Below are positions 49,031 to 62,205 of a stretch of 64,000 nt of DNA, piece after piece; position 1 is the stretch's first letter; each line of letters starts with the position of its first letter. The stretch lies in NCBI RefSeq assembly GCF_027580225.2, contig NC_073341.2:16986501-17050500 (forward strand), in the 5' to 3' direction. The DNA is from Misgurnus anguillicaudatus. Taxonomy: Eukaryota > Chordata > Actinopteri > Cypriniformes > Cobitidae. Under the pieces are notes generated by a model. It had not been told where the DNA came from. It saw nothing but the letters and a program-made list of their open reading frames with translations, and searched no databases. Both the position numbers and the translations under genes were made by a program.

Positions 49031-51048
49031 ATATAGCTGCAAGCAGCAATTGCGGGGTCAAGCACCTTCAGCGCAATGAGCACCCAAAGCACAGCAAAAA
49101 CCACACGACGCAGCAAATGCGCAAAGCGCGCAATACAGAGCACGAACCCGATGCAAAGCAAATGCAGAGCAGAACCACTGCAGTGCGGAGCAACAACAGA
49201 AAAGATTTCAAAAATATAACACGTGTGGAAAACCAGACAGGTCGAGAAGAACGTGTTAAAGGGAACACAAAAGGAAATCTCAATAAGTGAAAGTAAGAGC
49301 TGGGATTCAAACCCATGACCTCATGTTCCCAAAGCACAGCACTAACCGCATGCGCCACTGAGTAAATGATTAAACCACTGAGTTGGTGTGTCCAAGCTAT
49401 AGAATACAGCTTTACAGCTATAAACATTGATATCCAGCAATTACCAAAAGTGTAGAAATGACAACAGAGAGCACAAATAACTGAAATACAATGTATAGTA
49501 TGAAAATCACAAAACTTAAGTGAAAAAAAAGTTAAGACAAAAAACCACTGCACATGGGATTTGAACCCATGAACTCAGGTTCTCAAAGCACAGCACTAAC
49601 CGCATGCGCCACTGAGGAATCATGGGTTCAAAGGCTTTGGAAAAGAGGCTTCAAAGCTGCAAACATTGACATGCCAATCACTGAAAGGGCAGAAATAACA
49701 CAACAAAGCAAAAATAAACAGAAATACAAAGTGTAGGGCAATCAGATAACTTAAATGGCACTGAATTCGTGAAGAACATTTTGTACAATAATGAACAACA
49801 TGGGCAAATTTTGTCAGATTCTTTTTAATATGACAAAGGGACAGCATGACAGGCATGGTCCGCTTTACAGAGGTATTTCTCAAAAATTTGACACTCAGCA
49901 GAAAAATCTGTTCAGTCACGTCTGTGCGGATTGCTCCAAACATTATACAAGCAGAACCTGGCATAAAATAAACAAAATTTGTAAAAGGAGTAGCGAAAAA
50001 ATCATTTACCATATGCTTTCAATAACACATGAACAGAATGATGGAAAATGCCAAACAAGGTATTGTTGCGATCGGCAAAACCAGTGAATAAAATGTCACA
50101 AAGAAAATGTATATCAGTCAAAGTATTCTGAAGATATAAGCAGTTCTATAAGAACTGTTATAGTTTATAACCCCTAGGTGGCGCTGTACTCTGACTTCCC
50201 AGGTAACTTCAGGACATCATGCCGAAGCTCCCTAACTATTTTTGCACGAATATGTCCAATAGTTCAAAAGATATAACAATTTATGTCCAATTTCAAAATG
50301 GCGGACAGGTGGTGTGGTCAAACCCGACATAATACATATCGACAGCTTCGGCATGAGCCAAGGAATCCGTAAACACCAAGATAATAATTTTCTGACAAAC
50401 ATTTCAGTAGTTATGGGCAAAAAAAAGCCATTTTCCATATCGCATGACCCATAGGTGGCGCTGTCACCAAATTTGGCATGGACCCCCAGTTTATGGTCGA
50501 CATGACGTGTACGAAATTTCATTTCAATTGATGCAAGAATGACAGAGATACAGCCTCAGAACTATTTTTGTGTTAACCTCGTTAAGTTTGCGCATTTATT
50601 ACTTTTGAACAAAGATAAATATCAAAATTCTGTTTGGTCATTTCTGTGCGGCTCACTCCAAAGTTCACCTGTGCCAAATTTCATAACAATTGAACCAAAT
50701 TTGAAGGAGGAGTAGCGAATAAACGGAATACTGTACATTTCAAAATGGCCGCTACTGTAATGGGTGGAGTTTTACTGTAAGGTATTAAAAACAACAAGCA
50801 TGAGGAGAGCAATCACGTGTACTAAGTAGAATTTTCATAGATCAAGCGGATCAGCAGTTATAACCATTTGAACATTGCATTTTTGCACTGCTGGTGGCGC
50901 TATAGAGTTAGTACTAGAGAACCCATTTTTGGTCACATGACTTTTTAAGACCACCACTACAACTGTGCCAAATTTCATCATTTTCCTATGTACGGTTCAT
51001 AGGGCTGCCATAGACGCCTATGGCTAAGAAGAGGAAGCAGAATAATAA
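49031..51048 (+). repeat. Unit 25, class B
   Basis: GGTGGCGCT at 50177, 50454 and 50893. Carries a shortened GCGC-rich segment. The unit ends at GAATAATAA joined to unit 26 with no hairpin. Confidence 0.85.
49295..49616 (-). repeat. Two class B tRNA-like modules
   Basis: Cores at 49302-49314 (GGGATTCAAACCC) and 49556-49568 (GGGATTTGAACCC). Confidence 0.7.
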
Positions 51049-51321
51049 ATATAGCTGCAAGCAGCAATTGCGGGGCCAAGCACCTTCAGCGCAATGAGGA
51101 CCCGAAGCACAGCAAAAACCACACGACGCAGCAAATGCGCAAAGCGCAGAAAGCGCGCAATTCAGAGCCCGAACCCTAAGCGAAGCAAATGCAGAGCAGA
51201 ACCACTGCAGTGCGGAGCAACAACAGAAAAGATGGCAAAAATATAACACGTGTGGAAAACCAGACAGGTCGAGAAGAACCTGTTAAAGGGAACACAAAAG
51301 GAAATCTCAATAAGTGAAAGT

Positions 51322-51611
51322 AAGAGCTGGGATTCGAACCCATGACCTCAGGTTCCCAAAGCACGGCACTAACCGCATGCGCCACTGAGTAAATGATTAA
51401 ACCACTGAGTTGGTGTGTCCAAGCTATAGAATACAGTACCAAAAGTGTAGAAATGACAACAGAGAGCACAAATTACTGAAATACAATGTATAGTATGAAA
51501 ATCACAAAACTTAAGTGAAAAAAAAGTTAAGACAAAAAACCACTGCACATGGGATTTGAACCCATGAACTCAGGTTCTCAAAGCACAGCACTAACCGCAT
51601 GCACCACTGAG
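51322..51611 (-). repeat. Two class B tRNA-like modules
   Basis: Cores at 51329-51341 and 51551-51563. Confidence 0.7.
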
Positions 51612-53066
51612 GACTCATGGGTTGAAAGGCTGTGGAAAAGAGGCTTCAAAGCTGCAAACATTGACATGCCAATCACTGAAAGGGCAGAAATAACACAACA
51701 AAGCAAAAATAAACAGAAATACAAAGTGTAGGGCAATCAGATAACTTAAATGGCACTGAGTTCGTGAAGAACATTTTGTACAATAATGAACAACATGGGC
51801 AAATTTTGTCAGATTCTTTTTAATATGACAAAGGGACAGCATGACAGGCATGGTCCGCTTTACAGAGGTATTTCTCAAAAATTTGACACTCAGCAGAAAA
51901 ATCTGTTCAGTCACGTCTGTGCGGATTGCTCCAAACATTATACAAGCAGAACCTGGCATAAAATAAACAAAATTTGTAAAAGGAGTAGCGAAAAAATCAT
52001 TTATCATATGCTTTACAATAACACATGAACAGAATGATGGAAAATGCCAAACAAGGTATTGTTGCGATCGGCAAAAACCAGTGAATAAAATGTCACAAAG
52101 AAAATGTATATCAGTCAAAGTATTCTGAAGATATAAGCAGTTCTATAAGAACTGTTATAGTTTATAACCCCTAGGTGGCGCTGTACTCTGACTTCCCAGG
52201 TAACTTCAGGACATCATGCCGAAGCTCCCTAACTATTTTTGCACGAATATGTCCAATAGTTCAAAAGATATAATAATATAAGACCAATTTCAAAATGGCG
52301 GACAGGTGGTGTGGTCAAACCCGACATAATACATATCGACAGATTCTGCATGAGCCAAGGAATCCGTAAACACCAAGATCATAATTTTCTGACAAACATT
52401 TCAGTAGTTATGGGCAAAAAAAGCCATTTTCCATATCTCATGACCCATAGGTGGCGCTGTCACCAAATTTGGCATGGACCCCCAGTTTATGGTCGACATG
52501 ACGTGTACCAAATTTAATTTCAATTGATCAAAGAATGACAGAGATACAGCCTCAAAACTATTTTTGTGTCAACCTCGTTAAGTTTGCACATTTATTACTT
52601 TTGAACAAAGATAAATATCAAAATTCTGTTTGGTCATTTCTGTGCGGCTCACTCCAAAGTTCACCTGTGCCAAATTTCATAACAATTGAACCAAATTTGA
52701 AGGAGGAGTAGCGAATAAACGGAATACTGTACATTTCAAAATGGCCACTACTGTAATGGGTGGAGTTTTCATGTAAGGTATTAAAAACAACAAGCATGAG
52801 GAGAGCAATCACGTGTACTAAGTAGAATTTTCATAGATCAAGCGGATCAGCAGTTATAACCATTTGAACATTGAATTTTTGCACTGCTGGTGGCGCTATA
52901 GAGTTAGTACTAGAGACCCCATTTTTGGTCACATTACTTTTTAAGACCACCACTACAACTGTGCTAAATTTCATCATTTTCCTATGTACGGTTCATAGGG
53001 CTGCCATAGACGACTATGGCTAAGAAGAGGAAGCAGAATAATAATAATAATAATACTAACAATTCC

Positions 53067-53165
53067 AATAGGTGTCACAGCACCTTCGGTGCTTGACCCC
53101 TAATAATAATAATAATACTAACAATTCCAATAGGTGTCACAGCACCTTCGGTGCTTGACCCCTAA
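53067..53165 (+). repeat. Two tandem 3' hairpin modules, 62-bp spacing
   Basis: Hairpins at 53079-53093 and 53141-53155. The spacing exceeds 53 bp because the TAA tract between the copies is longer. Confidence 0.85.
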
Positions 53166-53450
53166 ATATAGCTGCAAGCAGCGATACGGGGCCAAGCACA
53201 ATCAGCGCAATGAGCTCCCAAAGCACAGCAAGAAAGATACAACTTATCAATCACTCAGGGCGCATTGAGCACCCAAGGTGCATCAAGAACACAAGGCGCC
53301 ACAAAGAACCCAAAGCGTAGCAATGACAGAGCAGAACCACCGCAGTGCAGAGCAGCAACAGAAAACATGGCAAAAATAGAACATATGTGAACTACAGACA
53401 GGTCAAAAAGAATAGGTGAGAAAGAACAAAACTATAATAGAAGAAATTAA

Positions 53451-53535
53451 CACCTGGCTCAGGTGGGATTCGAACCCATGAACTCAGGATCTCTATGCAA
53501 ACGACTTAACAGATGCGCCACTCAGTAGACACAGC
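53451..53535 (-). repeat. tRNA-like module, class A
   Basis: The core GGGATTCGAACCC is at 53465-53477. Confidence 0.7.
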
Positions 53536-54499
53536 TCAAGGGGCAGCAGAAAAGAGCTTACATGCCATACAAAGAATTCAGAAGTTATAAGCAGTTCTAT
53601 AAGAACTGTTATAGTTTATACCCCTAGGTGGCGCTGTTCTCTGATTTCCTCAGGACGTCATGCCGAAGCTCCCTACCGATTTTTGCGCCGATATATCCGA
53701 TACTTCAAAAGTTATAGCAATTTATCACAGATTTCAAAATGGCGGACAGGCGGTTCGGTCAATCCCGGCATAATACATATCGGCAGATGCGGCATGAGCC
53801 AAGGAATCCGTAGACACCAAGATCATAATTTTCTGACAAACGATTCAGAAGTTATGCGCAAAAATAGCCTTTTTTCCTATCTCATGACCCATAGGTGGCG
53901 CTGTCACCAAATTTGGCATGGACCCCCATTTCACGGTCGACATGAAGCGTACCAAATTTCATCTCGATTGATCAAAGAATGACCGAGATACAGCCTCAGA
54001 ACCAATTTTGCGTCAATCTCGTTAAGTTCGCGCATTAATTACTTTTGAATGAAGAAAAATATCAAAATTCTGTTCAGTCATTTCTATGCGGCTCACTCCA
54101 AAGATCACATGTGCCAAATCTCATAAGAATTGAACCAAATTTGAAGGAGGAGTAGCGAAAAAACGAAATACTGTACATTTCAAAATGGCCGATACTGTAA
54201 TGGGAGGAGTCTTACTGTAAAGTATCAAATGCAATAAGCGGGATGAGAGCAATCACGTGTACTAAGTAGAATTCTCATAGATCTAATGGATCACGAGTTA
54301 TAACCATTTGAACATTGAATTTTTGAGATGATGGTGGCGCTATAGAGTTACTGCTAGAGACCCCATTTTTGGCCAAATGACTATTTATGACCACCACTAC
54401 AACTGTGCCAAATTTCATCATTTTCCTACATATGGTTCATATGGCTGCCATAGACTCCCATTGGGGAAGAAGATTAAGAAGAATAATACTAACAGAAAC

Positions 54500-54536
54500 A
54501 ATAGGTGCCACAGCACCATAGGTGCTTGGCCCCTAA
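54500..54536 (+). repeat. 3' terminal hairpin module, GGCCCC type
   Basis: The hairpin is at 54512-54526 with an ATA loop. Confidence 0.8.
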
Positions 54537-54583
54537 ATATAGCTGCAAGCAGCAACACGGGGTCAAGCACCTTCGGCACAATG

Positions 54584-54790
54584 CACACACAGCACAGCAA
54601 GCACACAAAGCACAGCAAGCTCACAATGCACAGCAAGCACACAAAGCACAGCAAGCACAGCAATTACACAAATCACAGCAGGCACACAAAGCACATCAAG
54701 CTCACAAAGCACAGCAAGCACACAAAGCATAGCAAGCTCACAAAGCACAGCAAGCACACAAAGCACAGCAAGCTCACAAAGCACAGCAAG
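54584..54790 (+). repeat. 18-bp minisatellite, about 11.5 copies
   Basis: 207 bp; differs from the unit 11 array by a 9-bp half-period. Confidence 0.95.
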
Positions 54791-54890
54791 AACCACCATA
54801 ATGCAGAGCAACAACAGCAAACATGGAAAAATAGAACACATGTGAACTACAGACAGGTTGAGAAGAATTGATGATGAAGAACAAAACGTC

Positions 54891-55235
54891 ATGACTCAGG
54901 TGGGATTTGAACCCAGGAACTCAGAATCTCAATGCATATGATTAACTAGATGCGCCACTCAGGTGACACAGTTCATGAAGCAGCAGACAAGAGATTAGAG
55001 AGCTGAAAGGATTAACATATGTCAATCACCAAAGATGCAGGAAAGACACAGCAGAAGCACCACAATGCAGAGCAACAACAGCAAACATGGAAAAATAGAA
55101 CACATGTGAACTACAGACAGGTTGAGAAGAATTGATGAGGAAGAACAAAACATCATGACTCAGGTGGGATTCGAACCCAGGAACTTAGAATCTAAATGCA
55201 ATTGGTTAACTAGATACACCACTCAGTTTACACAG
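54891..55235 (-). repeat. Two tRNA-like modules
   Basis: Cores at 54902-54914 and 55166-55178; the second has an altered A-box region (GATACACCACTCAG). Confidence 0.75.
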
Positions 55236-56680
55236 TTCATGAGGCAGCAGACAAGAGATTAGAGAGCTGAAAGGATTAACATGTCAATCACCAAAGATGC
55301 AGAATTGACACAGCAGAAGTAGAAATAACAGAAATACAATGTACATTAGTTCCAGTGAAATTGAAGATTATCATTTGAAGCAGATCATTATGTATAGTGA
55401 TGCTATACAATGTAATAAACAGTCATATTAATTTATTACTATGACAAATAGACAACGTCACAGGCACGGTAAACTTTAGAGTGGTATTTCTAAGAAAGAG
55501 AACAGAATATCAAAAATCTGTTCGGTCACATCTGTGCGGATTGCTCCAAACATTATACGAGCAGAACCTGACATAAAATACACAAAATTTGTAAAAGGAG
55601 TAGCGAAAAAATCATTTACCATATGCCTTACAATAACACCTGAACATAATGTTGGAAAATGACAAACAAGGTATCGTTGCGATCCGCATAAAACAGTGAA
55701 TACAATTTCACAAAGAAATTAATATCAGACAAAGTAATCAGAAGTTATAAGCAGTTCAATAAGAACTGTTATAGTTTATAACCCCTAGGTGGCGCTGTAC
55801 TCTGACTTCCCATGTACCTTCAGGACATCATGTCGAAGCTCCTTACCATTTTTTGCGCGGATATGTCCAATAGTTCAAAAAATATAACAATTTATTTGAA
55901 ATTTCAAAATGGCGGACAGGCGGTTTGGTCAAACCCGGCATAATTCACATCGACAGATGCGGCATGAGGTAAGCAATCCATAGACATCAAGATCATAATT
56001 TTCTGACAAACAGTTCAGAAGTTATGGGCAATAATAGCCTATTTTTCTATATCATGACCCATAGGTGGCGCTGTCACCAAATTTGGCATGGACCCCAAGT
56101 TCATGGTCCACATGAAGTGTACCAAATTTCATTTCAATTGATAAAAGAATGACTGAGCTACAGCTTCAGAACCATTTTTGCGTCAACCTCGTTAAGTTTG
56201 CGCATTTATTACTTTTGAACAAAGATCAATATCAAAATTCTGTTCGGTCATTTCTATGCGGCTCACTCCAAAGATCATCTGTGCCAAATCTCATAAGAAT
56301 TGAACCGCATTTGAAGGAGGAGTAGCGAAAAAACAAAATACTGTACATTTCAAAATGGCCGTTACTGTAATGGGTGGAGTCTTACTGTAAAGTATCAAAT
56401 TCAATAAGCGGGATGAGAGCAATCACGTGTACTAATTAGAATTTTCATAGATCAAATGGTTCACTATTTATAACAGTTTGAACATTGATATTTTGCACTG
56501 CTGGTGGCGCTATAGAGTTACTGCTAGACACCCCATTTTTGGTCACATAACTATTTATGATCACCACTACAACTGTGCCAAATTTCATCATTTTCCTATG
56601 TACGGTTCATAGGGCTGCCATAGACGCCTATGGCTAAGAAACGGCAGAATAATAATAATAATAATAATACTAACAATTAC

Positions 56681-56717
56681 AATAGGTGTCTCAGCACCTT
56701 CGGTGCTTGACCCCTAA
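56681..56717 (+). repeat. 3' terminal hairpin module, GACCCC type
   Basis: The hairpin is at 56693-56707. Confidence 0.8.
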
Positions 56718-58054
56718 ATATAGCTGCAAGCAGCGATACGGGGCCAAGCACCATCAGCGCAATGAGCACCATAAGCACAGCAAGAAAGATACAACGTATC
56801 AATCACCCAGGGCGCATTGAGCACCCAAGGTGCATCAAGAACACAAGGCTCAGCAAAGAACCCAAAGCGTAGCAATGACAGAGCAGAACCACCGCAGTGC
56901 AGAGCAGCAATAGAAAACATGGCAAAAATAGAACATATGTGAACTACAGACAGGTCAAGAAGAATAGGTGGGAAAGAACAAAACTTTAAAATAGAAGAAA
57001 TTAACACCTGCCTCAGGCAGGATTCGAACCCAAGAACTCAGGATCTCTATCCATGCGACCTAGCAGATGCGCCACTCAGTAGGCACAGCTCAAGAGCAGC
57101 AGAAAACAGCTTACATGCCATACAAAGAATTCAGAAGTTATAAGCAGTTCTATAAGAACTGTTATAGTTTATAACCCCTAGGTGGCGCTGTTCTCTGATT
57201 TCCTCAGGACATCATGCCGAAGCTCCCTACCGATTTTTGCACCGATATATCCGATACTTCAAAAGTTATAGCAATTTATCTCAAATTTCAAAATGGCAGA
57301 CAGACGGTTCGGTCAATCCCGGCATAATACACATCGACAGATGTGGCATGAGCCAAGGAATCCGTAGACACCAAGATCATAAATTTCTGACAAACGATTC
57401 AGAAGTTATGCACAAAAATAGCCTTTTTTCATATCTCATGACCCATAGGTGGCGCTGTCACCAAATTTGGCATAAACCCACAGTTCATGGTCGACATGAA
57501 GTGTACCAAATTTCATCTCGATTGATCAAAGAATGACGGAGATACAGCTTCAGAACCAATTTTGCGTCAATCTCGTTAAGTTCACGCATTAATTACTTTT
57601 GAATAAAGAAAAATATCAAAATTCTGTTCGGTCATTTCTATGCGGCTCACTCCATAGATCACCTGTGCCAAATCTCATAAGAATGGAACAAAATTTGAAG
57701 GAGGAGTAGCGAAAAAACTAAATACTGTACATTTCAAAATGGCCGCTACTGTAATGGGCGGAGTCTTACTGTAAAGTATCAAATTCAATAAGCGAGATGA
57801 GAGCAATCATGTGTACTAAGTAGAATTTTCATAGATCCAATGGATCACCAGTTATAACCATTTGAACATTGAATTTTTGAGCTGATGGTGGCGCTATAGA
57901 GTTATGGCTAGAGACCCCATTTTTGGCCACATGACTATTTATGATCACCACTACAAATGTGCCAAATTTCATCATTTTCCTACATACGGTTCATAGGGCT
58001 GCCATAGACTCCCATTGGGGAAGAAGAAAAATTAACTAACAGAAACAATGACCA
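56718..58054 (+). repeat. Unit 29, class A, duplicate of unit 15
   Basis: 1337 bp, the same length as unit 15, with very few differences seen (for example ATGCACAAAAATAG for ATGCGCAAAAATAG). GGTGGCGCT at 57181, 57448 and 57887. Ends in the GACC terminus. Confidence 0.85.
57004..57089 (-). repeat. tRNA-like module, class A
   Basis: The core AGGATTCGAACCC is at 57019-57031. Confidence 0.7.
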
Positions 58055-58101
58055 ATATAGCTGCAAGCAGCAACACGGGGTCAAGCACCTTCGGTGCAAT
58101 G

Positions 58102-58353
58102 CACACAAAGCACAGCAAGCACACAAAGCACAGCAAGCTCACAATGCACAGCAAGCACACAAAGCACAGCAAGCACAAAAAGCACAGCAAGCACACAAAG
58201 CACAGCAAGCACACAAATCACAGCAGGCACACAAAGCACAGCAAGCTCACAAAGCACAGCAAGCTCACAAAGCACAACCAGCACACAAAGCACAGCAAAC
58301 TCCCAAAGCACAGCAAGCACACAAAGCACAGCAAGCACACAAAGCACAGCAAG
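58102..58353 (+). repeat. 18-bp minisatellite, 14 copies
   Basis: 252 bp, exactly 14 periods; contains the CACAACCAGCAC variant also seen in units 5 and 6. Confidence 0.95.
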
Positions 58354-58453
58354 AACCACCACAATGCAGAGCAACAACAGCAGACATGGAAAAATAGAAC
58401 ACATGTGAACTACAGACAGGTTGAGAAGAATTGATGAGGAAGAACAAAACGTC

Positions 58454-58798
58454 ATGACTCAGGTGGGATTCGAACCCAGGAATTCAGAATCTCAATGGAT
58501 CTGATTAACTAGATGCGCCACTCAGTTGACACAGTTCATGAGGCAGCAGACAAGAGATTAGAGAGCTGAAAGGATTAACATATGTCAATCACCAAAGATG
58601 CAGGAAAGACACAGCAGAAGCACCACAATGCAGAGCAACCACAGCAAACATGGAAAAATAGAACACATGTGAACTACAGACAGGTTGAGAAGAATTGATG
58701 AGGAAGAACAAAACATCATGACTCAGGTGGGATTCGAACCCAAGAACTCAGAATCTCTATGCAGTTGCCTTAGTCGCCACGCCACTCAGTTGACACAG
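58454..58798 (-). repeat. Two tRNA-like modules
   Basis: Cores at 58465-58477 and 58729-58741. The second shares the altered GTCGCCACGCCACTCAG side with unit 2. Confidence 0.75.
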
Positions 58799-60217
58799 TT
58801 CAAGGGACAGCAGAAAAGAGATTACAGAGATGCAGGATTGATATATGCCAATTACCAAAGATGTAGAAATGACACCACAGAGCAGAAATAACAGAAATAC
58901 AATGTATATAAGAATCAAAAAGGTCAAGTGAGATTGAAGAAAAGAAAAACATTCTGTAGAGCAACGCTATAAAATGTAATATACAGTAATTAACTATGAC
59001 AAATAGACAACATCACAGGCACGATCAACTTTACAGAGGTATTTCTCAAAAAACTGCCTAGGTGCCAGAAAAATCTGTTCAGTCATTCCTGTGCGGATTG
59101 CTCCAAACATTATACCAGCAGAACCTGGCATAAAATAAACAAAATTTGTAAAAGGAGTAGCGAAAAGATCATTTACCATATGCCTTACAATAACACATGA
59201 ATAGAATGTTGGAAAATGACAAATGAGGTATCGTTGCAATCGGCATAAACCAGTGAATACAATTTCACAAAGAAATTAATATCAGACAAAGTATTCAGAA
59301 GTTATAAGCAGTTCCATAAGAACTGTTATAGTTTATAACCCCTAGGTGGCGCTGTACTCTGACTTCCCAGGTACCTTCAGGACATCATGTCGAAGCTCCT
59401 TACTAATTTTTGCGCGGATATGTCCAATAGTTAAAAAAATATAACAAATTATGTGAAATTTCAAAATGGCGGACAGGCGGTTCGGTCAAACCCGGCATAA
59501 TACACATCGACAGATGCGGCATGATGTAAGCAATCCATAGACATCAAGACCATAATTTTCTGACAAACAGTTAAGAAGTTATGGGCAAAAATAGCCTATT
59601 TTCATATCTCATGACCCATAGGTGGCGCTGTCACCAAATTTGGCATGAACCCCAAGTTCATTGTCCACATTAAGTGTTCCAAAATTCATTTCAATTGATC
59701 AAAGAATGACCGAGGTACAGCTTCAGAACCATTTTTGCATCAACCTCGTTAAGTTTGCGCATTTATTACTTTTGAAAAAAGATAAATATCAAAATTCTGT
59801 TCGGTCATTTCTGTGCGGCTCACTACAAAGATCACCTGTGACAAATTTCATAACAATTGCACCAAATTTGAAGGAGGAGTAGCGAAAAAACTAAATACTG
59901 TACATTTCAAAATGGCTGCTACTGTAATGGGTGGAGTCTTACTGTAAGGTATTAAAAACAATAAGCATGAGGAGAGCAATCACGTGTACTAAGTAGAATT
60001 TTCATAGATCAAACGGATCTGCAGTTATAACCATTTGAACATTGAATTTTTGCACTGCTGGTGGCGCTATAGAGTTACCGCTAGAGACCCCATTTTTGAC
60101 CACCTGACTATTTATGACGTCCACTACAACTGTGCCAAATTTCATCATTTTCCTACATACGGTTCATAGGGCTGCCATAGACACCAATGGCTAAGAAGAA
60201 GAAAAAAGTACAATTCC

Positions 60218-60317
60218 AATAGGTGTCTCAGCACCTTCGGTGCTTGACCCCTAAATAATAATAATAATACTAACAATTCCAATAGGTGCCATAGCACCAT
60301 AGGTGCTTGGCCCCTAA
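60218..60317 (+). repeat. Two tandem 3' hairpin modules of opposite type
   Basis: Hairpins at 60230-60244 (TTC loop, GACCCC) and 60293-60307 (ATA loop, GGCCCC), separated by TAA repeats. Confidence 0.85.
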
Positions 60318-61835
60318 ATATAGCTGCAAGCAGCGATTCGGGGCCAAGCACCTTTAGCGCAATGAGCATCCAAAACACAAAAAGCAACATAGAAGGTATC
60401 AATAACCCAATGCGCATTGACCACCCAAGGTGCATCAAGAACACAAGGCGCAGCAAGTACCCAAAGCGTAGCAATCACACAGCAGAACCACCGCAGTGCA
60501 GAGCAGCAACAGAAAATATGACAAAAATAGAACATATGTGAACTACAGAAGGGTTGAGAAGAATAGGTGAGAAAGAACAAAACTTTAATAGAACAAATTA
60601 ACACTTGCCTCAAGCGGGTTTCAAACCCATGAACTAAGCATCTCTTTCCATGTGACTAACACGATACGCCATTCAGTTAAGACGGTTCATGAGGCAGCAG
60701 AATAGAGTGTACAGAGATGAAAGCATTGACATATGCCAATCACCACAGATGCAGAAATGACACAGCAGAGCAGATATAACTGAAGAAAAAATGTATATAA
60801 GAATCAACAAGCTCAAGTGAGGTTGTAGACAAGAAGAACATTCTGTACAGAAACGCTATGAAATGTAATATACAGTAATTAACTATGACAAATAGACAAC
60901 ATCACAAGCACGGTCAACTTTGGAGCAATATTTCTATGAAAGAGAACAGAATATAAAAAATCTGTTCGGTCATTTCTGTGCGGAATGCTCCAAACATTAT
61001 ACGAGCAGAACCTGGCATAAAATAAAAAAAATTTGTAAAAGGAGTAGTGAAAAGATAATTTACCATATGCCTTACAATAACACATGAACAGAATGTTGGA
61101 AAATGATAAACGAGGTATCGTTGCGATCGGCATAAACCAGTGAAACTAATTTCACAAAGAATATATATATCAGACGAACGATTCAGAAGTTATGTGCAAA
61201 AATAGCCTTTTTTCATATCTCATGATCCAAAGGTGGCGCTGTCACCAAATTTGGCATGGACCCCCAGTTCATGGTCGACATGAAGTGTACCAAATTTAAT
61301 TTCGATTGATCAAAGAATGACCAAGATACAGCTTCAGAAACAATTTTGCGTCAACCTCGTTAAGTTCACACATTAATTACTTTTGAATAAAGAAAAAAAT
61401 CAAAATTCTGTTCGGTCATTTCTATGCGGCTCACTCCAAAGATCACCTGTGCCAAATTTCATAACATTTGAACCAAATTTGAAAAAGGAGTAGCGAAAAA
61501 ACAAAATACTGTACATTTCAAAATTGCCGCTACTGTCATGGGAGGAGTCTTACTGTAAAGTATCAAATTCAATAAGCGGGATGAGAGCAATCACGTGTAC
61601 TTAGTAGAATTTTCATAGATCTAATGGATCACAAGTTATAACTATTTGAACATTGAATATTTGAGCTGATGGTGGCGCTATAGAGTTACTGCTAGAGACT
61701 CCATTTTTGGCCACATGAATATTTATGACCAACATTACAACTGTGCAAAATTTCATCATTTTCTTACATTCGGTTCATAGGGCTGCCATAGACTTCCATT
61801 GGGGAAGAAAAATTAACTAACAGAAACAATGACCA
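60318..61835 (+). repeat. Unit 31, class A'
   Basis: Two GGTGGCGCT motifs (61232, 61671); the first block is missing as in units 3 and 19. Ends in the GACC terminus. Confidence 0.85.
60601..60684 (-). repeat. tRNA-like module, class A'
   Basis: The core GGGTTTCAAACCC is at 60616-60628; degraded. Confidence 0.55.
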
Positions 61836-62120
61836 ATATAGCTGCAAGCAGCGATACGGGGCCAAGCACCATCAGCGCAATGAGCACCCGAAGCACAGCA
61901 AGAAAGATACAACGTATCAATCACCCAGGGCGCATTGAGCACCCAAGGTGCATCAAGAACACAAAGCGCCGCAAAGAACCCAAAGCGTAGCAATGACAGA
62001 GCAGAACCACCGCAGTGCAGAGCAGCAACAGAAAACATGGCAAAAATAGAACATATGTGAACTACAGACAGGTCAAGAAGAATAGGTGGGAAAGAACAAA
62101 ACTTTAATAGAAGAAATTAA

Positions 62121-62205
62121 TACCTGCCTCAGGTTGGATTCGAACCCATGAACTCAGGATCTCTTTGCAAACAACTTAACAGATGCGCCACTCAGTAGAC
62201 ACAGC
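62121..62205 (-). repeat. tRNA-like module, class A
   Basis: The core GGATTCGAACCC is at 62136-62147. Confidence 0.7.

Larger units (their letters stand above)
51049..53165 (+). repeat. Unit 26, class B with mismatched termini and double 3' module
   Basis: The only unit whose ends disagree: it starts GGGGCCAAGCACC but ends GACCCC. Two tRNA-like modules; the spacer after the first is shortened. GGTGGCGCT at 52174, 52450 and 52889. Confidence 0.85.
53166..54536 (+). repeat. Unit 27, class A
   Basis: A regular class A unit with GGTGGCGCT at 53627, 53894 and 54333 and matching GGGGCC/GGCCCC ends. Close to unit 13. Confidence 0.85.
54537..56717 (+). repeat. Unit 28, class M, duplicate of unit 11
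   Basis: Shares unit 11's private variants, plus a small insertion near 55367 (ATTATCATTTG). Unlike unit 11 it keeps the TAA tract and 3' hairpin module. GGTGGCGCT at 55788, 56064 and 56503. Confidence 0.85.
58055..60317 (+). repeat. Unit 30, class M with double 3' module
   Basis: The body is the close paralogue of unit 2. GGTGGCGCT at 59345, 59621 and 60060. The first 3' module matches the GGGGTC start; a second, of the other type, is appended. Confidence 0.85.
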
